Positions 41,983 through 50,227 are shown, numbered from the stretch's first letter. The stretch: DNA of 64,000 bases from JACVRW01 sp034664085 (GCA_034664085.1 JAXDII010000018.1:38789-102788); one strand, 5' to 3'. Notes: a model not told the origin generated them from the sequence alone. Numbers and translations are program-made.

Positions 41983-42978
41983 ATGAGGCTCTTCGTCATT
42001 GCCCTTGCCGTGGCCGGCGCCGCGGCGTGGCTCGCCGCCCCGGCGGGCTCGGGCGGCATCGCGCCGCCCGCGGCGGACGGGGTGCTGGTCATGGGCGTCG
42101 CGGGAACCGGCAGCGACGCGCGCGTGGTCACGCGCGAGTGGGCCATGGTCGCCGACCCGATCAGCGGCACGACGCGCAGGCGGCTCCTGACGGGCGGCAC
42201 GCTCTGCCACGGTCCGGTGCTGGCTGCCGGCGACCGCGTGATCTTCAGCGGCTTTCGCGGCCGGCGTGCGGTCGTTCGGACTCTGCCGCTCGACATGGAC
42301 GGCTCCGCCCAGACGCTGGGCTTCGCCGACACGTTCGCCCTCTCGGCGACGCGCGGCCGGCTATGGCTGGGGCGCTGGAGCGGCCGGGCCCTGCGCGAGG
42401 TCGACGCCACCGGCCGTGTGCACGCTCGCGCACAGGGACTCCTGCCACGCTTCGGCTCCCTGCACGCCGCCGTGGCCGGGGGCTTCGTGGGAACCGAGGG
42501 ACGCTGGCTCACGCTGCGCCGTCCCGGCCAGCATCGGCCGCTGCTGCGCGTTCGGGATGGGTGGTTCGCCGCCGCCGGCCGCTCGAGCTTCGCCTGGTGT
42601 CGCGGCCGCTGCCGCGCGTTCCATGTCTGGAGCCGAGCCGGCGTGCGTACGCTGCCGCCGCCCGCGGGCATGAGGCCGCTCGGTCCCGTGGGCGCGCTCT
42701 CCCCCGACCAGCAGCGGCTGGCCGTGGGGGTCGCCGTGCGTGGCCGCGACCGGGTCGCCGTGGCCGACGTTCGCACCGGCCGCTGGATCCTCGTCCCGGG
42801 CGGCCAGCTCGGGGGCTACCGAGCCATAGCCTGGTCGCCCTCGGGGGAGTGGCTCTACTTCACGGCCGGCAACGAGCGCGTGCTTGCCTGGCGCTTCGGA
42901 GCTCGGGGTTCGGTTCAGCTCCCGATCCGGCCCGGCGGGACCGTCATGTCGATAGCGACGGCGGAGGCGAGCGGCTGA
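41983..42978 (+). CDS. Secreted beta-propeller-like protein, unknown function
   Basis: A 331-residue exported protein with a signal peptide (LFVIALAVAGAAAWLAAPAG). The remaining part is beta-rich with repeated motifs resembling propeller blades: GDRVIFSGFRGRRAVV, ATRGRLWLGRWSGRALREV, AVAGGFVGTEGRWLTL, LSPDQQRLAVGVAVRGRDRV and IAWSPSGEWLYFTAGNERV. The last two are close to WD40/TolB-like blades. One CRGRC pair lies near residue 210. Its partner and function are unknown. It starts 39 bases after the DUF1802 gene. Confidence 0.65.
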   Translation: MRLFVIALAVAGAAAWLAAPAGSGGIAPPAADGVLVMGVAGTGSDARVVTREWAMVADPISGTTRRRLLTGGTLCHGPVLAAGDRVIFSGFRGRRAVVRTLPLDMDGSAQTLGFADTFALSATRGRLWLGRWSGRALREVDATGRVHARAQGLLPRFGSLHAAVAGGFVGTEGRWLTLRRPGQHRPLLRVRDGWFAAAGRSSFAWCRGRCRAFHVWSRAGVRTLPPPAGMRPLGPVGALSPDQQRLAVGVAVRGRDRVAVADVRTGRWILVPGGQLGGYRAIAWSPSGEWLYFTAGNERVLAWRFGARGSVQLPIRPGGTVMSIATAEASG

Positions 42979-43023
42979 GAGCCGCCGCGCAGGCCCCCGC
43001 GCCGACTGCCACAGTTCGGCCCC

Positions 43024-43773
43024 GTGGCCTGGGTCGAGTCCCACTCGCTGTCGTTCTCCGCCCGCCACGAGACCGCCCACACCGAAGAGGCCGCCGGGGT
43101 GCTCGCCTCGCTCGAGATCCTGCGCGACGAGCTCGGCGGCCTGTTCGAGCGGACGCCCGACGACGTCGCCGTGGTGCTCCACCCACGCCCCGCCGCGCTC
43201 GCGCTCGCGCACCCGTGGCTGCCGCTGGCCCGCCGCGTCGCCGCGCCGGCGAGCCGGCGCTACTTCGCCGGCTGGTTCGGCGAGCACCAGGTGCACGTGC
43301 TGGCGCCGCCCGCGCTGGAGAAGCGCGCCTCAGGCGTGCCCGGCTCGCGTGAGGCGCTGCTGCTGACCCCCCAGCACGAGTACGCCCACCTCGTCGTGGG
43401 TGCCAACAACCCCTACCTGCCCCCGCCCTTCTCGCTCTCGACCTTCCGCCGCTACGTCCGCTGGGCGTGGCTGTGCGAGGGGGCGGCCACCTGGCTCTCC
43501 GGGCAGGCGCCGCTGCTGCGCGCCGCGATCGTGCGGCGCCTGCGCGAGGGCGGCCGGCCGGAGTTCCCGCCCGACGCGCGCGACGCGATGCTGCTCGGCG
43601 GCACGGTCTTCAGCCTGCTCGAGCGCGAGCACGGCATCCGCGCCGCCGCCGCGCTCGCCACGAGCGACCTCGAGCGCGGCCCGCGCTCGGTGCTGGTGGA
43701 CGCCTTCGGGCGGCAGCTCCTCGGCGTGGAAGCCGACTGGCGCGAGTCGCTCGACTCGCTCTCGGCCAGCTAG
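43024..43773 (+). CDS. Peptidase MA-like zinc metallopeptidase-type protein
   Basis: A 249-residue protein with a gluzincin-like active site: HEYAH (HExxH) near residue 120, and EGAATWLSG about 35 residues later supplying the third ligand Glu. The start SHSLSFSARHETAHTEEA and the TPDDVAVVLHPRPAAL strand fit the peptidase_MA family N-terminal part. No signal peptide is seen from GTG 43024, so it may be cytosolic or start further in. The stop abuts the convergent acyl-CoA dehydrogenase stop. Confidence 0.7.
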   Translation: MAWVESHSLSFSARHETAHTEEAAGVLASLEILRDELGGLFERTPDDVAVVLHPRPAALALAHPWLPLARRVAAPASRRYFAGWFGEHQVHVLAPPALEKRASGVPGSREALLLTPQHEYAHLVVGANNPYLPPPFSLSTFRRYVRWAWLCEGAATWLSGQAPLLRAAIVRRLREGGRPEFPPDARDAMLLGGTVFSLLEREHGIRAAAALATSDLERGPRSVLVDAFGRQLLGVEADWRESLDSLSAS

Positions 43774-44883
43774 CTAGAGGCCAAGCGTCTTGGCGATGAT
43801 GTTCTTCTGGATCTCCGACGTGCCGCCGTAGATCGTCGTCACGACGGCCTGGCGCAGGTAGCGCTCCATCGGGTACTCGCTGGCGTAGCCGTAGCCGCCC
43901 ATGATCTGCAGGCCCTCGAGCGCGCAGCGCTTGGCGAGCTCGGTGGCCGCCAGCTTCGCCATCGAGGCCTCCTGGGGCAGCATGCGGCTGGGGTCCTCGT
44001 CGGTCAGCGACGCCACCCAGCGCACCAGCAGCCGCACCTGCGCGATCTCCGTCGCGAGCTCGGCGAAGCGGTGCGAGATCGCCTGGAAGCTGCCGATCGG
44101 CTTGCCGAACTGGCGCCGCTCCTTGGAGTAGGCGAGGGCGTCGTCGAAGGTCCGCTGGGCGAGCCCGAGCGCGGTCGCGGCCAGGATCGTGCGCTCGTAG
44201 TTGAGGCCCGCCATCAGCTGCGTCCAGCCCTTGCCCTCGACGCCGACCAGGGCGTCCTCGGGCACGCGCACGCCGTCCAGGTGCAGCTCGTTGGTCTCCT
44301 CGCCGCCGAGCGTGGGGATCGGCGTGATCGTCATGCCCTCGGCCTCGCGCGGGACGAGGATCATCGACATGTCGTCGTGGCGCTGACCGGGGCCGGTGCG
44401 GCAGACGATCAGCGTGTGGCTCGCCTTGTGGGCGTAGGAGCACCACATCTTGGCCCCGTCGAGCACCCAGGAGCCGTTCTCGCGGCGCGCCTTCATCTTG
44501 AGCGCGGCCACGTCCGAGCCGGCGTCGGGCTCCGACATCGCGATCGCGAGCGTGCCGCCCTTGACTACGCGCCCGAACAGGTCGCGCTTCTGCTCCTCGG
44601 TGCCGAACTTGTTGAGCGCGCCCACGACGATCAGCGTCACGCCGTAGCTGCCGATCGGGATGCGCCCGCGGGCGGTCTCCTCGAGGAACAGCGTGGCGTC
44701 GAGGAAGCTGCCGCCCGAGCCGCCGTACTCCTCCGGGATCTGCAGCCCGTACCAGCCGAGCTGGCCCATGCGGGCGGCCACCTCCTCGGAGTGGTGGTCG
44801 TCCTCGGGGTACTCGAAGCGCTCCCGCTGCGCGAAGTCGCGGATCGCCTCGACGAAGGCCTGCTGCTCGTCTGTGAGCCTCAT
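43774..44883 (-). CDS. Acyl-CoA dehydrogenase
   Basis: A 369-residue FAD flavoprotein. It has LAIAMSEPDAGSDVAALKMK for the FAD/substrate region, VLDGAKMWCSYAHKA, and the C-terminal QIMGGYGYASEYPMERYLR with TTIYGGTSEIQKNIIA. The usual catalytic Glu of medium-chain enzymes is Gly here (YGGT). A Glu in the G-helix (GLNYERTILAA) could serve as in isovaleryl-CoA dehydrogenase, which would suggest branched or unusual substrates; this is inference. Its ATG overlaps the preceding dehydrogenase's TAA (TAATG). Confidence 0.92.
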   Translation of the reverse strand: MRLTDEQQAFVEAIRDFAQRERFEYPEDDHHSEEVAARMGQLGWYGLQIPEEYGGSGGSFLDATLFLEETARGRIPIGSYGVTLIVVGALNKFGTEEQKRDLFGRVVKGGTLAIAMSEPDAGSDVAALKMKARRENGSWVLDGAKMWCSYAHKASHTLIVCRTGPGQRHDDMSMILVPREAEGMTITPIPTLGGEETNELHLDGVRVPEDALVGVEGKGWTQLMAGLNYERTILAATALGLAQRTFDDALAYSKERRQFGKPIGSFQAISHRFAELATEIAQVRLLVRWVASLTDEDPSRMLPQEASMAKLAATELAKRCALEGLQIMGGYGYASEYPMERYLRQAVVTTIYGGTSEIQKNIIAKTLGL

Positions 44884-46142
44884 TATTCGGTCGCTGCGCG
44901 GCCGGCCACGCCGGCCGCTTGCGCCAGGCCTACGGACTCGCGCGACTTGAAGCGGTTCAGCTCGCGCAGGGCGATCACCATCTTGTGCACCTCGTCAGGA
45001 CCGTCGGCGATGCGCAGCCAGCGGCCCTGGCGCCACTGCGCGGCGAGCGGCACGTCGTCGGACATGCCGAGCGCTCCGTGCACCTGCATCGCCCTGTCCA
45101 GCACGCGCTGGTGCATCTGTGCCGCGATCACCTTGATCATCGAGATGTCCTGGCGGGCGGCGCGCTTGCCCTCGGTGTCCATCTTCCAGGCGGCGTGCAG
45201 CACCATCAGGCGAGCCGAGTCGATCTCCATGCGCGACTTGGCCACGAAGTCCTGGACGAACTGCTTCTCGGCGAGCGGCCCGCCGAAGGACTCACGCTCG
45301 TGGGCGCGGCGGCACATCAGCTCGAAGGCGCGCTCCGCCGAGCCGATCGCGCGCATGCAGTGGTGGATGCGGCCCGGGCCGAGCCGGTCCTGCGCGATCG
45401 CGAACCCGGCGCCGCGCTCGCCGAGCAGGCTGTCCGCCGGCACGCGGCAGTCCTCGTAGAGGACCTCCCAGTGGCCGGGCCCCTCGTCGTGGCCCATCAC
45501 CGGCACCGGGCGGACGCCCGTGAAGCCCGGCGTGTCGATCGGGACGACGATCATGCTGGCGCGCTTGTGCGGCGGCGCGTCGGGGTCGGTCACCACCATC
45601 GCGATCGCAACCGAGGCGCCGTTGTAGCCGGACGTGAACCACTTGTGTCCGTTGATGACCCACTCGTCGCCGTCCAGCTCCGCCCGCGAGGCCAGCTGCG
45701 TGGGGTCCGAGCCGCTCGTCTCCGGCTCGGTCATCGAGAAGCACGAGCGGATCTCGCCATCGAGCAGGCGCTGAAGCCAGCGCTCCTTCTGCTCCTCCGT
45801 GCCGTGCTCGGCGAGGATCTCCATGTTGCCGGTGTCGGGCGCCGAGCAGTTGAAGGCCATCGGCGCGACGGCGCTGCGGCCCATCAGCTCGCAGAGCATC
45901 CCGTACTCCCAGTTGGTCAGGCCGGGGCCGAAGCGCTCGTCGGGGAGGAACAGGTTCCAGAGGCCCTCGCCGCGCGCCCGCTCGCGCAGCTCCACGAGGA
46001 TCTGCGGGTAGGCGACGCCGGGCTTGACCTCACGGTCGAGTGCCTCGACCGCCTCGCGCTCGACGGGGTCGACGTGCTCCTCCATGAAGCCGCGAACCCT
46101 GTCGAGGAGGGTTGCGACGCGGTCCGATGGTGCGAAATCCAT
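44883..46142 (-). CDS. Acyl-CoA dehydrogenase (ACAD10/11-like)
   Basis: A 419-residue FAD enzyme of the long ACAD10/11-type branch. It shows CFSMTEPETSGSDPTQLASR, WVINGHKWFTSGYNGASVA, GPGRIHHCMRAIGSAERAFE and the C-terminal QVHGALGMSDDVPLA with RIADGPDEVHKMVIA, where Asp/Glu occupy the region of the catalytic Glu. Related human proteins oxidise long or 4-hydroxy acyl-CoAs. It is coupled to a second dehydrogenase, so a two-enzyme oxidation step is likely. Confidence 0.93.
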   Translation of the reverse strand: MDFAPSDRVATLLDRVRGFMEEHVDPVEREAVEALDREVKPGVAYPQILVELRERARGEGLWNLFLPDERFGPGLTNWEYGMLCELMGRSAVAPMAFNCSAPDTGNMEILAEHGTEEQKERWLQRLLDGEIRSCFSMTEPETSGSDPTQLASRAELDGDEWVINGHKWFTSGYNGASVAIAMVVTDPDAPPHKRASMIVVPIDTPGFTGVRPVPVMGHDEGPGHWEVLYEDCRVPADSLLGERGAGFAIAQDRLGPGRIHHCMRAIGSAERAFELMCRRAHERESFGGPLAEKQFVQDFVAKSRMEIDSARLMVLHAAWKMDTEGKRAARQDISMIKVIAAQMHQRVLDRAMQVHGALGMSDDVPLAAQWRQGRWLRIADGPDEVHKMVIALRELNRFKSRESVGLAQAAGVAGRAATE

Positions 46143-46169
46143 GCGGCGCCGAAGCCTATCGCTACGGCG

Positions 46170-46640
46170 TCAGGCGCTTTGCAGGAGCCAGGCGATCAGG
46201 GCGGTGGCACCGCCGCCGAGCGCGATCACGGCGAGCAGCTTGAGCGGGCTGGGCCGCGGGGCGGGGCCCTCCGACGGGCCCATCTCGACCTGGTTGAGCA
46301 GTTCGCGCGCGAGCGCCGCTCCCGACTCGGGGACGAGGACGTCGCGCGGGCCCGCGGCGAGGAAGTCGGGGACGTCGAAGCCGGCGCTGCGCCGCAGCAC
46401 GCTGGGGATGCCCTCCTCCAGCAGCATCCCCTGGATCAGCTCGGCCTCGGGCTGGTTGCGCCCGCCGGCGACACGGATCAGCTCGCCCTCGGTGTAGCTC
46501 GGGTCGATCTTGCGCGCTCGGCCGTGGGCCTCGCTGAGAGGGGCCTCGATCGGCTCGGCGTCGGGCGGCACGAGCGGCATCCCGCAGTGCGCGCAGAAGC
46601 TCTCGTCGCCGGCCTCGGCGGCGCCGCAGCCCGGACACAC
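46170..46640 (-). CDS. Zinc-ribbon protein with DUF2007 domain and C-terminal membrane helix
   Basis: A 156-residue protein. It has an N-terminal zinc ribbon (CPGCGAAEAGDESFCAHCG), then a DUF2007 ('putative signal transducing') domain at about residues 52-115 (QPEAELIQGMLLEEGIPSVL; GPRDVLVPESGAALARELL) and a single C-terminal membrane helix (LLAVIALGGGATALIAWLL). GTG 46640 comes four bases after the JAMM protease stop, so the two are co-transcribed. DUF2007 is related to PII-like or signal proteins but has no proven role. Confidence 0.8.
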   Translation of the reverse strand: MCPGCGAAEAGDESFCAHCGMPLVPPDAEPIEAPLSEAHGRARKIDPSYTEGELIRVAGGRNQPEAELIQGMLLEEGIPSVLRRSAGFDVPDFLAAGPRDVLVPESGAALARELLNQVEMGPSEGPAPRPSPLKLLAVIALGGGATALIAWLLQSA

Positions 46641-46644
46641 GAGC

Positions 46645-47028
46645 TCATTCGACTTCGAGGGGTTCCTCCTCGACCTTGCCGTCGGCGATCCGCCAGACCC
46701 GCACGTCGGGCTCGCCCTCGAGCGAGACGATCACATAGCGCCAGTGCGGATAGTGGGCCAGGTTGATGTCGGTCTGCGAAGGCTCGGCGGGGCTGCGCGG
46801 GTGCGAGTGGTAGATCCCGACCTCGAAGCCGTCGTCGTCGAGCTCGTTGGCGGCCTGCAGCGCCTGGAACTCGAACTCGTAGCCGTAGGGCGAGTTGCGC
46901 TTGTTGACGGCGCGGAAGACCTCCTCGACGACCCCGTCCCTGGCGCGCAGGTAGCCGCAGCACTCGTTGGGCGCCTCCTCGCGCGCGTGCGCGACGAGCT
47001 CCTCCCAGTCAGCGCGCGAGATCCTCAC
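46645..47028 (-). CDS. mec: M67 (JAMM/Mov34) metalloprotease, Mec-like
   Basis: A 127-residue single JAMM domain. It has the Glu in EAPNECCGYL and the zinc motif HSHPRSPAEPSQTD (HxHx7Sx2D). In Mycobacterium tuberculosis, Mec(+) cuts cysteine from the CysO-cysteine adduct. A JAMM protease (QbsD) also removes a dipeptide that blocks the Gly-Gly end of the carrier QbsE in Pseudomonas. Both jobs would fit the CysO-like protein at 50224. GTG 47028 starts directly at the first strand (RISRADWEELVA). Divergent from the ferritin-like gene by 25 bases. Confidence 0.9.
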   Translation of the reverse strand: MRISRADWEELVAHAREEAPNECCGYLRARDGVVEEVFRAVNKRNSPYGYEFEFQALQAANELDDDGFEVGIYHSHPRSPAEPSQTDINLAHYPHWRYVIVSLEGEPDVRVWRIADGKVEEEPLEVE

Positions 47029-47053
47029 GGCGCGAAGGCTAGTCTGCGCCGCC

Positions 47054-47596
47054 ATGCAGAGCAGGTTCACCCGGCGCGGTGCCCTCGGCGTGGCGGCGGT
47101 CACGCTGGCCTCCTGCGGCGGCGGGGATCCGCCGCCGAGCGACCGCCCGCAGGCCGGCTCGGGGGCTGGCCTGCTCAACTCGATCGTCGCGCTGGAGAAC
47201 GCCGGCATCGCCGCCTGGGCCGCGATCGGCGAGGCGCTGAGCGGCGAGGGGCGGCGCTACGCGCGCGCCATCCGCGAGCGCGAGATCGAGCACGCCGAGC
47301 GCCTCGGGGAGCTCGTGCGCGGCCTCGGCGGCACGCCACCCACGCGACGCTCCGCGGCGGAGTACGCATCCCTGTTTCCGCGCATGCGCGGCGAGTCCGA
47401 CGCGCTCCATTTCGCGGGCGACCTCGAGGAGCGGCTCGTGCGCGCGTACCTCGACGCGCTGCGGTCGCTCCCCCACTCAGACCAGCGCCGTGCCGCCGCC
47501 GAGATCGCCGCCGAGGAGGCCGAGGACCTCGCGGTCGTGCACCTGCTGGCCGGCGGTCCCGCCGCGCCGCAGCCGTTCGTGACGGGGACCCTGTGA
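47054..47596 (+). CDS. Ferritin-like lipoprotein with Tat-type signal
   Basis: A 180-residue exported four-helix protein. The N-terminus SRFTRRGALGVAAVTLASCGG has a twin-arginine and a lipobox Cys, so Tat export with lipid anchoring is likely. The mature part has ferritin-like helices with Glu/His repeats: ALENAGIAAWAAIGEAL, REREIEHAERLGELV (ExxH), DLEERLVRAYLDAL and AAEEAEDLAVVHLL. The acidic/His pairs suit a dimetal site, though the ExxH set is partial. Its stop overlaps the next gene as GTGA. Confidence 0.75.
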   Translation: MQSRFTRRGALGVAAVTLASCGGGDPPPSDRPQAGSGAGLLNSIVALENAGIAAWAAIGEALSGEGRRYARAIREREIEHAERLGELVRGLGGTPPTRRSAAEYASLFPRMRGESDALHFAGDLEERLVRAYLDALRSLPHSDQRRAAAEIAAEEAEDLAVVHLLAGGPAAPQPFVTGTL

Positions 47597-48087
47597 CGGC
47601 CAGCCGGCGCCAGCTCCTGCTCGGCGGAGCCGCCGCCTCGCTCGCCCTCGCGCGCCCGGCCGCCGCGGCCGAGCCCTCTGCCGTCGAGCAGCTGGAGCGG
47701 CTGCTGGTGCTGGAGCGGCGGCTCGAGCACGCCTACGACACGGCGCTGGCGCGCGGCGCGATCGAGCCTGAGCTGGGCGACACGCTGCTCGCCCACGAGC
47801 GCGAGCACGTGCGCGGGCTCGAGCAGGCGCTGCGCGGCCTGGGCCGGCGCGAGCCACGCGCCGGCGCGCCGCCCCCGGAGGCGGGCGCCGCCTTCGAGAG
47901 CCGGCGCGCCTTCGCCCGGTACGCGCTGGATCTGGAGGACCGGACCGTGCGCGCCTACGAGCAGGTGCTCGCCACGCTGCGGGCCGAGCGCCTGCTCCAG
48001 CCGCTCGGATCGATCATGGCCTCGGGCGCCCAGCACATGGTCGCGCTGCGCCAAGTGGCAGGGGACGACCTGCTGGGAGTACCCTGA
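47593..48087 (+). CDS. Second ferritin-like protein with Tat-type signal
   Basis: A 164-residue homologue of the preceding gene's architecture. The signal (TASRRQLLLGGAAASLALAR, then ending AAAAEP) has a twin arginine and no lipobox. The mature part shows LERLLVLERRLEHAYDTAL, LLAHEREHVRGLEQALRGL and DLEDRTVRAYEQVLATL, with E/H residues spaced as in ferritin-like helices. It sits between its sister and tatA with GTGA and TGATG overlaps. A redox or metal-storage role outside the membrane is likely but not shown. Confidence 0.72.
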   Translation: MTASRRQLLLGGAAASLALARPAAAAEPSAVEQLERLLVLERRLEHAYDTALARGAIEPELGDTLLAHEREHVRGLEQALRGLGRREPRAGAPPPEAGAAFESRRAFARYALDLEDRTVRAYEQVLATLRAERLLQPLGSIMASGAQHMVALRQVAGDDLLGVP

Positions 48088-48305
48088 TGTCCATGCTTGC
48101 GTTCATCTCAGCTCCCGGTCCCCTCGAGATGCTCGTCATCCTCGTGGTCGCGCTGATCGTGCTCGGTCCCCAGCGCCTGCCGGAAGCGGCGCGTTCGGTC
48201 GGACGCGGCATGCGCGAGCTGAAGGAATCGCTCCAGGGCGTCAACGAGGACGACTACGCGGACGACGTCGACGACGAGCGTCCGGCCGCCAAGCCGGTCC
48301 CCTAG
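48087..48305 (+). CDS. tatA: Sec-independent translocase subunit TatA
   Basis: A 72-residue TatA/TatE-type protein. It has an N-terminal membrane helix (PLEMLVILVVALIVLG, about residues 11-26), the conserved FGP-equivalent LGPQRLPEAARSVGRGM hinge and amphipathic helix, then an acidic tail (NEDDYADDVDDE). The ATG shares a base with the preceding stop. It is coupled to two proteins with Tat-like signals, so the operon makes both cargo and part of the export machine. TatC is not in this window. Confidence 0.9.
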   Translation: MSMLAFISAPGPLEMLVILVVALIVLGPQRLPEAARSVGRGMRELKESLQGVNEDDYADDVDDERPAAKPVP

Positions 48306-48312
48306 GCCCGAA

Positions 48313-48332
48313 GCAGCCGGCTGGCCGGCTGC
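48313..48332. terminator. Hairpin between convergent tatA and cysM
   Basis: GCAGCCGG-CTGG-CCGGCTGC forms eight perfect base pairs in the 45-bp gap between the tatA stop (48305) and the cysM stop (48351). There is no T-run on either side, but the site is right for a shared transcription end. Confidence 0.45.
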
Positions 48333-48350
48333 GCAGGGGACGGTCTCGAG

Positions 48351-49325
48351 CTACCAGAAGGAAGCTGAGTCGAGGACGCCCTCGTCCTCGAGCTGCTCGA
48401 TCGTCTTCGAGTAGACGCCCGAGCTGAGGTACTTCCAGCCGTCGTCGGGCGCCACGAAGACGACGTTGCCCTCGTCGAGCTCGCCGGCGACGCGCACCGC
48501 GATGGCCGCGATCGCGCCGCTCGACACGCCCAGGAAGAGGCCCTCCTCCTCCAGCAGCCGCTTGGTCCAGACGACCGCGTCGCGGTTCGAGACGAAGATC
48601 TTGCGGTCGAGCAGCGAGAGGTCGATGATCGGCGGGATGTAGCCGTCCTCGAGCGAGCGCAGCCCCTGCACCAGCTCGCCCTGGAGCGGCTCCGCGGCGA
48701 CGACCAGCGTCTCGTCGTTCTCCTCCTTGAGCCGGCGGGCGTTGCCCATCAGCGTGCCGCCCGTGCCGAGCCCGCCGACGAAGGCGCGCACGTCGTCGAG
48801 CTCCTCGAGGATCTCCACGGCCGTGCCGTGGTAGTGAGCATCCGGGTTGGCCGGGTTCCCGTACTGGTAGGGCATGTAGTACGACGGGTCGGCCTCGGCC
48901 ATCTCCAGCGCCATGGCCACCGCTCCGTTCGAGCCCTGCTCGCCCGGCGAGTAGACGATCTCCGCGCCGTACATGTGCAGCAGCTGCGTGCGCTCATGGG
49001 TGACGTTGTCCGGCATCACCACCTTGAGCGGATAGCCCTTGCGCGAGCAGATCATCGCCAGCGAGATCCCGGTGTTGCCCGAGGTGGGCTCGAGGATCGT
49101 CTGCCCGGGCGCGATCAGCCCTTCCTCCTCGGCCCGCTCGATCAGAGAGCGCGCGACGCGGTCCTTCACGGAGCCAGTCGGGTTGTAGCTCTCGAGCTTG
49201 GCGTAGATGCGCACGCCGGGCTTCGGACTGAGGCGTCTCAGCTCGACGAGCGGCGTGTTGCCGATCGCCTGGACGATGTCGCCGTACTTGCCGCCGCACG
49301 GCCGGTTTTCAAGGCGGGGCTCCAA
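48351..49325 (-). CDS. cysM: Cysteine synthase, CysM-like (CysO-thiocarboxylate dependent type)
   Basis: A 324-residue PLP enzyme of fold type II. It has the PLP lysine in NPTGSVKDRVA, the substrate loop EPTSGNTGISLA, the phosphate-binding GGLGTGGTLMG and a C-terminal DDGWKYLSSGVYSK. YQYGNPANPDAHYHGT and the C-terminal segment are close to the M. tuberculosis CysM, which uses O-phosphoserine and CysO-thiocarboxylate. The TTG at 49325 is the only start before YGDIVQAIGNTPLV; it lies inside the 21-bp element shared with the moeB-like gene. It is the last gene of the minus-strand sulfur operon, 25 bases after the cupin. Confidence 0.92.
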   Translation of the reverse strand: MEPRLENRPCGGKYGDIVQAIGNTPLVELRRLSPKPGVRIYAKLESYNPTGSVKDRVARSLIERAEEEGLIAPGQTILEPTSGNTGISLAMICSRKGYPLKVVMPDNVTHERTQLLHMYGAEIVYSPGEQGSNGAVAMALEMAEADPSYYMPYQYGNPANPDAHYHGTAVEILEELDDVRAFVGGLGTGGTLMGNARRLKEENDETLVVAAEPLQGELVQGLRSLEDGYIPPIIDLSLLDRKIFVSNRDAVVWTKRLLEEEGLFLGVSSGAIAAIAVRVAGELDEGNVVFVAPDDGWKYLSSGVYSKTIEQLEDEGVLDSASFW

Positions 49326-49343
49326 GACTTCAGAAAGTGTAGC
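49323..49343 (-). promoter_or_regulatory. 21-bp element before cysM (copy 1)
   Basis: On the plus strand the bases read CAAGACTTCAGAAAGTGTA plus GC; 19 of 21 are identical to the copy at 51742-51762. It contains an ACTT-N4-AAGT inverted repeat and, on the minus strand, TACACT, which could be a -10 box. This copy includes the cysM TTG start. No convincing -35 lies at the right distance. Confidence 0.5.
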
Positions 49344-49350
49344 CCTGGCG

Positions 49351-49725
49351 TTAGCCGTCCATCGACTCCGTCAGCACCGTGTCGTCGTGCGAGTACGGCG
49401 GCGAGCAGCAGCAGAGCAGCCGCAGCGGCTCGTCACCGGTGTTCCAGAGCTTGTGCCGCAGGCCTGGGGCGATCACCACGGCGTCTCCGCCGCCCACCTC
49501 GCGCTCGGCCTCGCCGACGCGCATGCGGCCGGTCCCGTGCGTGAAGAAGTAGACCTCCTCGATGGTGCGGTGGAAGTGCTCGGCCGTCTCGCCGCCAGGC
49601 GGGACGGTCGCCTCGGCCAGGCTCTGGTGCACCGCGTTGCCCGAGGCGACGCCGGCCAGCTCGCGGATCTCGGAGCCGTCCTTGGTGATGAACGGCTCGA
49701 CGTTCTGGAGGTTGTCTATACGCAC
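49351..49725 (-). CDS. Cupin-domain protein
   Basis: A 124-residue single cupin barrel. Metal-site motifs are HFHRTIEEVYFFTHGTGRMR (HxH...E) and GDAVVIAPGLRHKLWNTGDE (His). GTG 49725 precedes RIDNLQNVEPFI. The C-terminus has LLCCCSPPYSHDDTVL, with three adjacent cysteines, unusual for cupins and notable in a sulfur operon. It may be a dioxygenase (cysteine dioxygenases are cupins) or a binding protein; sequence alone does not say. It lies 10 bases after the GNAT stop. Confidence 0.87.
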   Translation of the reverse strand: MRIDNLQNVEPFITKDGSEIRELAGVASGNAVHQSLAEATVPPGGETAEHFHRTIEEVYFFTHGTGRMRVGEAEREVGGGDAVVIAPGLRHKLWNTGDEPLRLLCCCSPPYSHDDTVLTESMDG

Positions 49726-49735
49726 CCCGCGCAGG

Positions 49736-50227
49736 CTACGGAAGCGCCCGCCGGTAGCGCACTTCGAGCAGCCCGGCCCAGACCTGCTCGCGCTGCTGCC
49801 TTCCGTCGCGCCCGAAGCCGTGGCGCTCGTAGAACGCGTTCGCGCGGTGGTTGTCGGCGAACGACCAGAGCGTCGCCTCCGCGAAGCCCAGCTCGGGCAG
49901 CTCCTCGAGCGCCCGTCCCATGAGGGCGGTGCCGACCCCCATGCGCCAGGCCGCAGGGCGGATGAACAGCGAGCGCACCTCCCCCACCGTCGGCACCGCG
50001 TCACGGTCGCGGCTGGTGCCGAAGGTCGTGTGGCCGAGCAGCTCGCCGTCGCGGTCGGCCACCAGCGTGCGCACGGCGGGGTCGCCGAGCAGCGCGCGAA
50101 AGCGCTCCGACTGGAAGCTCGGGAGCGTGTGGCCGGCGGGCAGCAGCTCCCTGAAGGCGGCCTCGGCCGCCTCGACCCAGAGCTCGCCGACGGCGTCGAC
50201 GTCGGCGCCCGTGGCGGTGCGGATCAG
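49736..50227 (-). CDS. GNAT-family N-acetyltransferase, probable CTG start
   Basis: A 163-residue GNAT. The acetyl-CoA motif is VRSLFIRPAAWRMGVGTALM (R/Q-x-x-G-x-G/A type), followed by ATLWSFADNHRANAFYERHG. The N-terminal third (DAVGELWVEAAEAAF; LPAGHTLPSFQSERF) is needed for the fold but has no ATG, GTG or TTG in frame. The only fitting start is CTG 50227, which overlaps the CysO-like stop as CTGA. From GTG 50074, only 112 residues would remain and the fold would be incomplete. Acetylation of O-phosphoserine/serine or cysteine is conceivable by context only. Confidence 0.75.
   Translation of the reverse strand: MIRTATGADVDAVGELWVEAAEAAFRELLPAGHTLPSFQSERFRALLGDPAVRTLVADRDGELLGHTTFGTSRDRDAVPTVGEVRSLFIRPAAWRMGVGTALMGRALEELPELGFAEATLWSFADNHRANAFYERHGFGRDGRQQREQVWAGLLEVRYRRALP

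Noticed and set aside
41119..42210. A 363-codon minus-strand frame opposite DUF1802
   Set aside because: Antisense shadow; the plus-strand frame has the recognisable family pattern.
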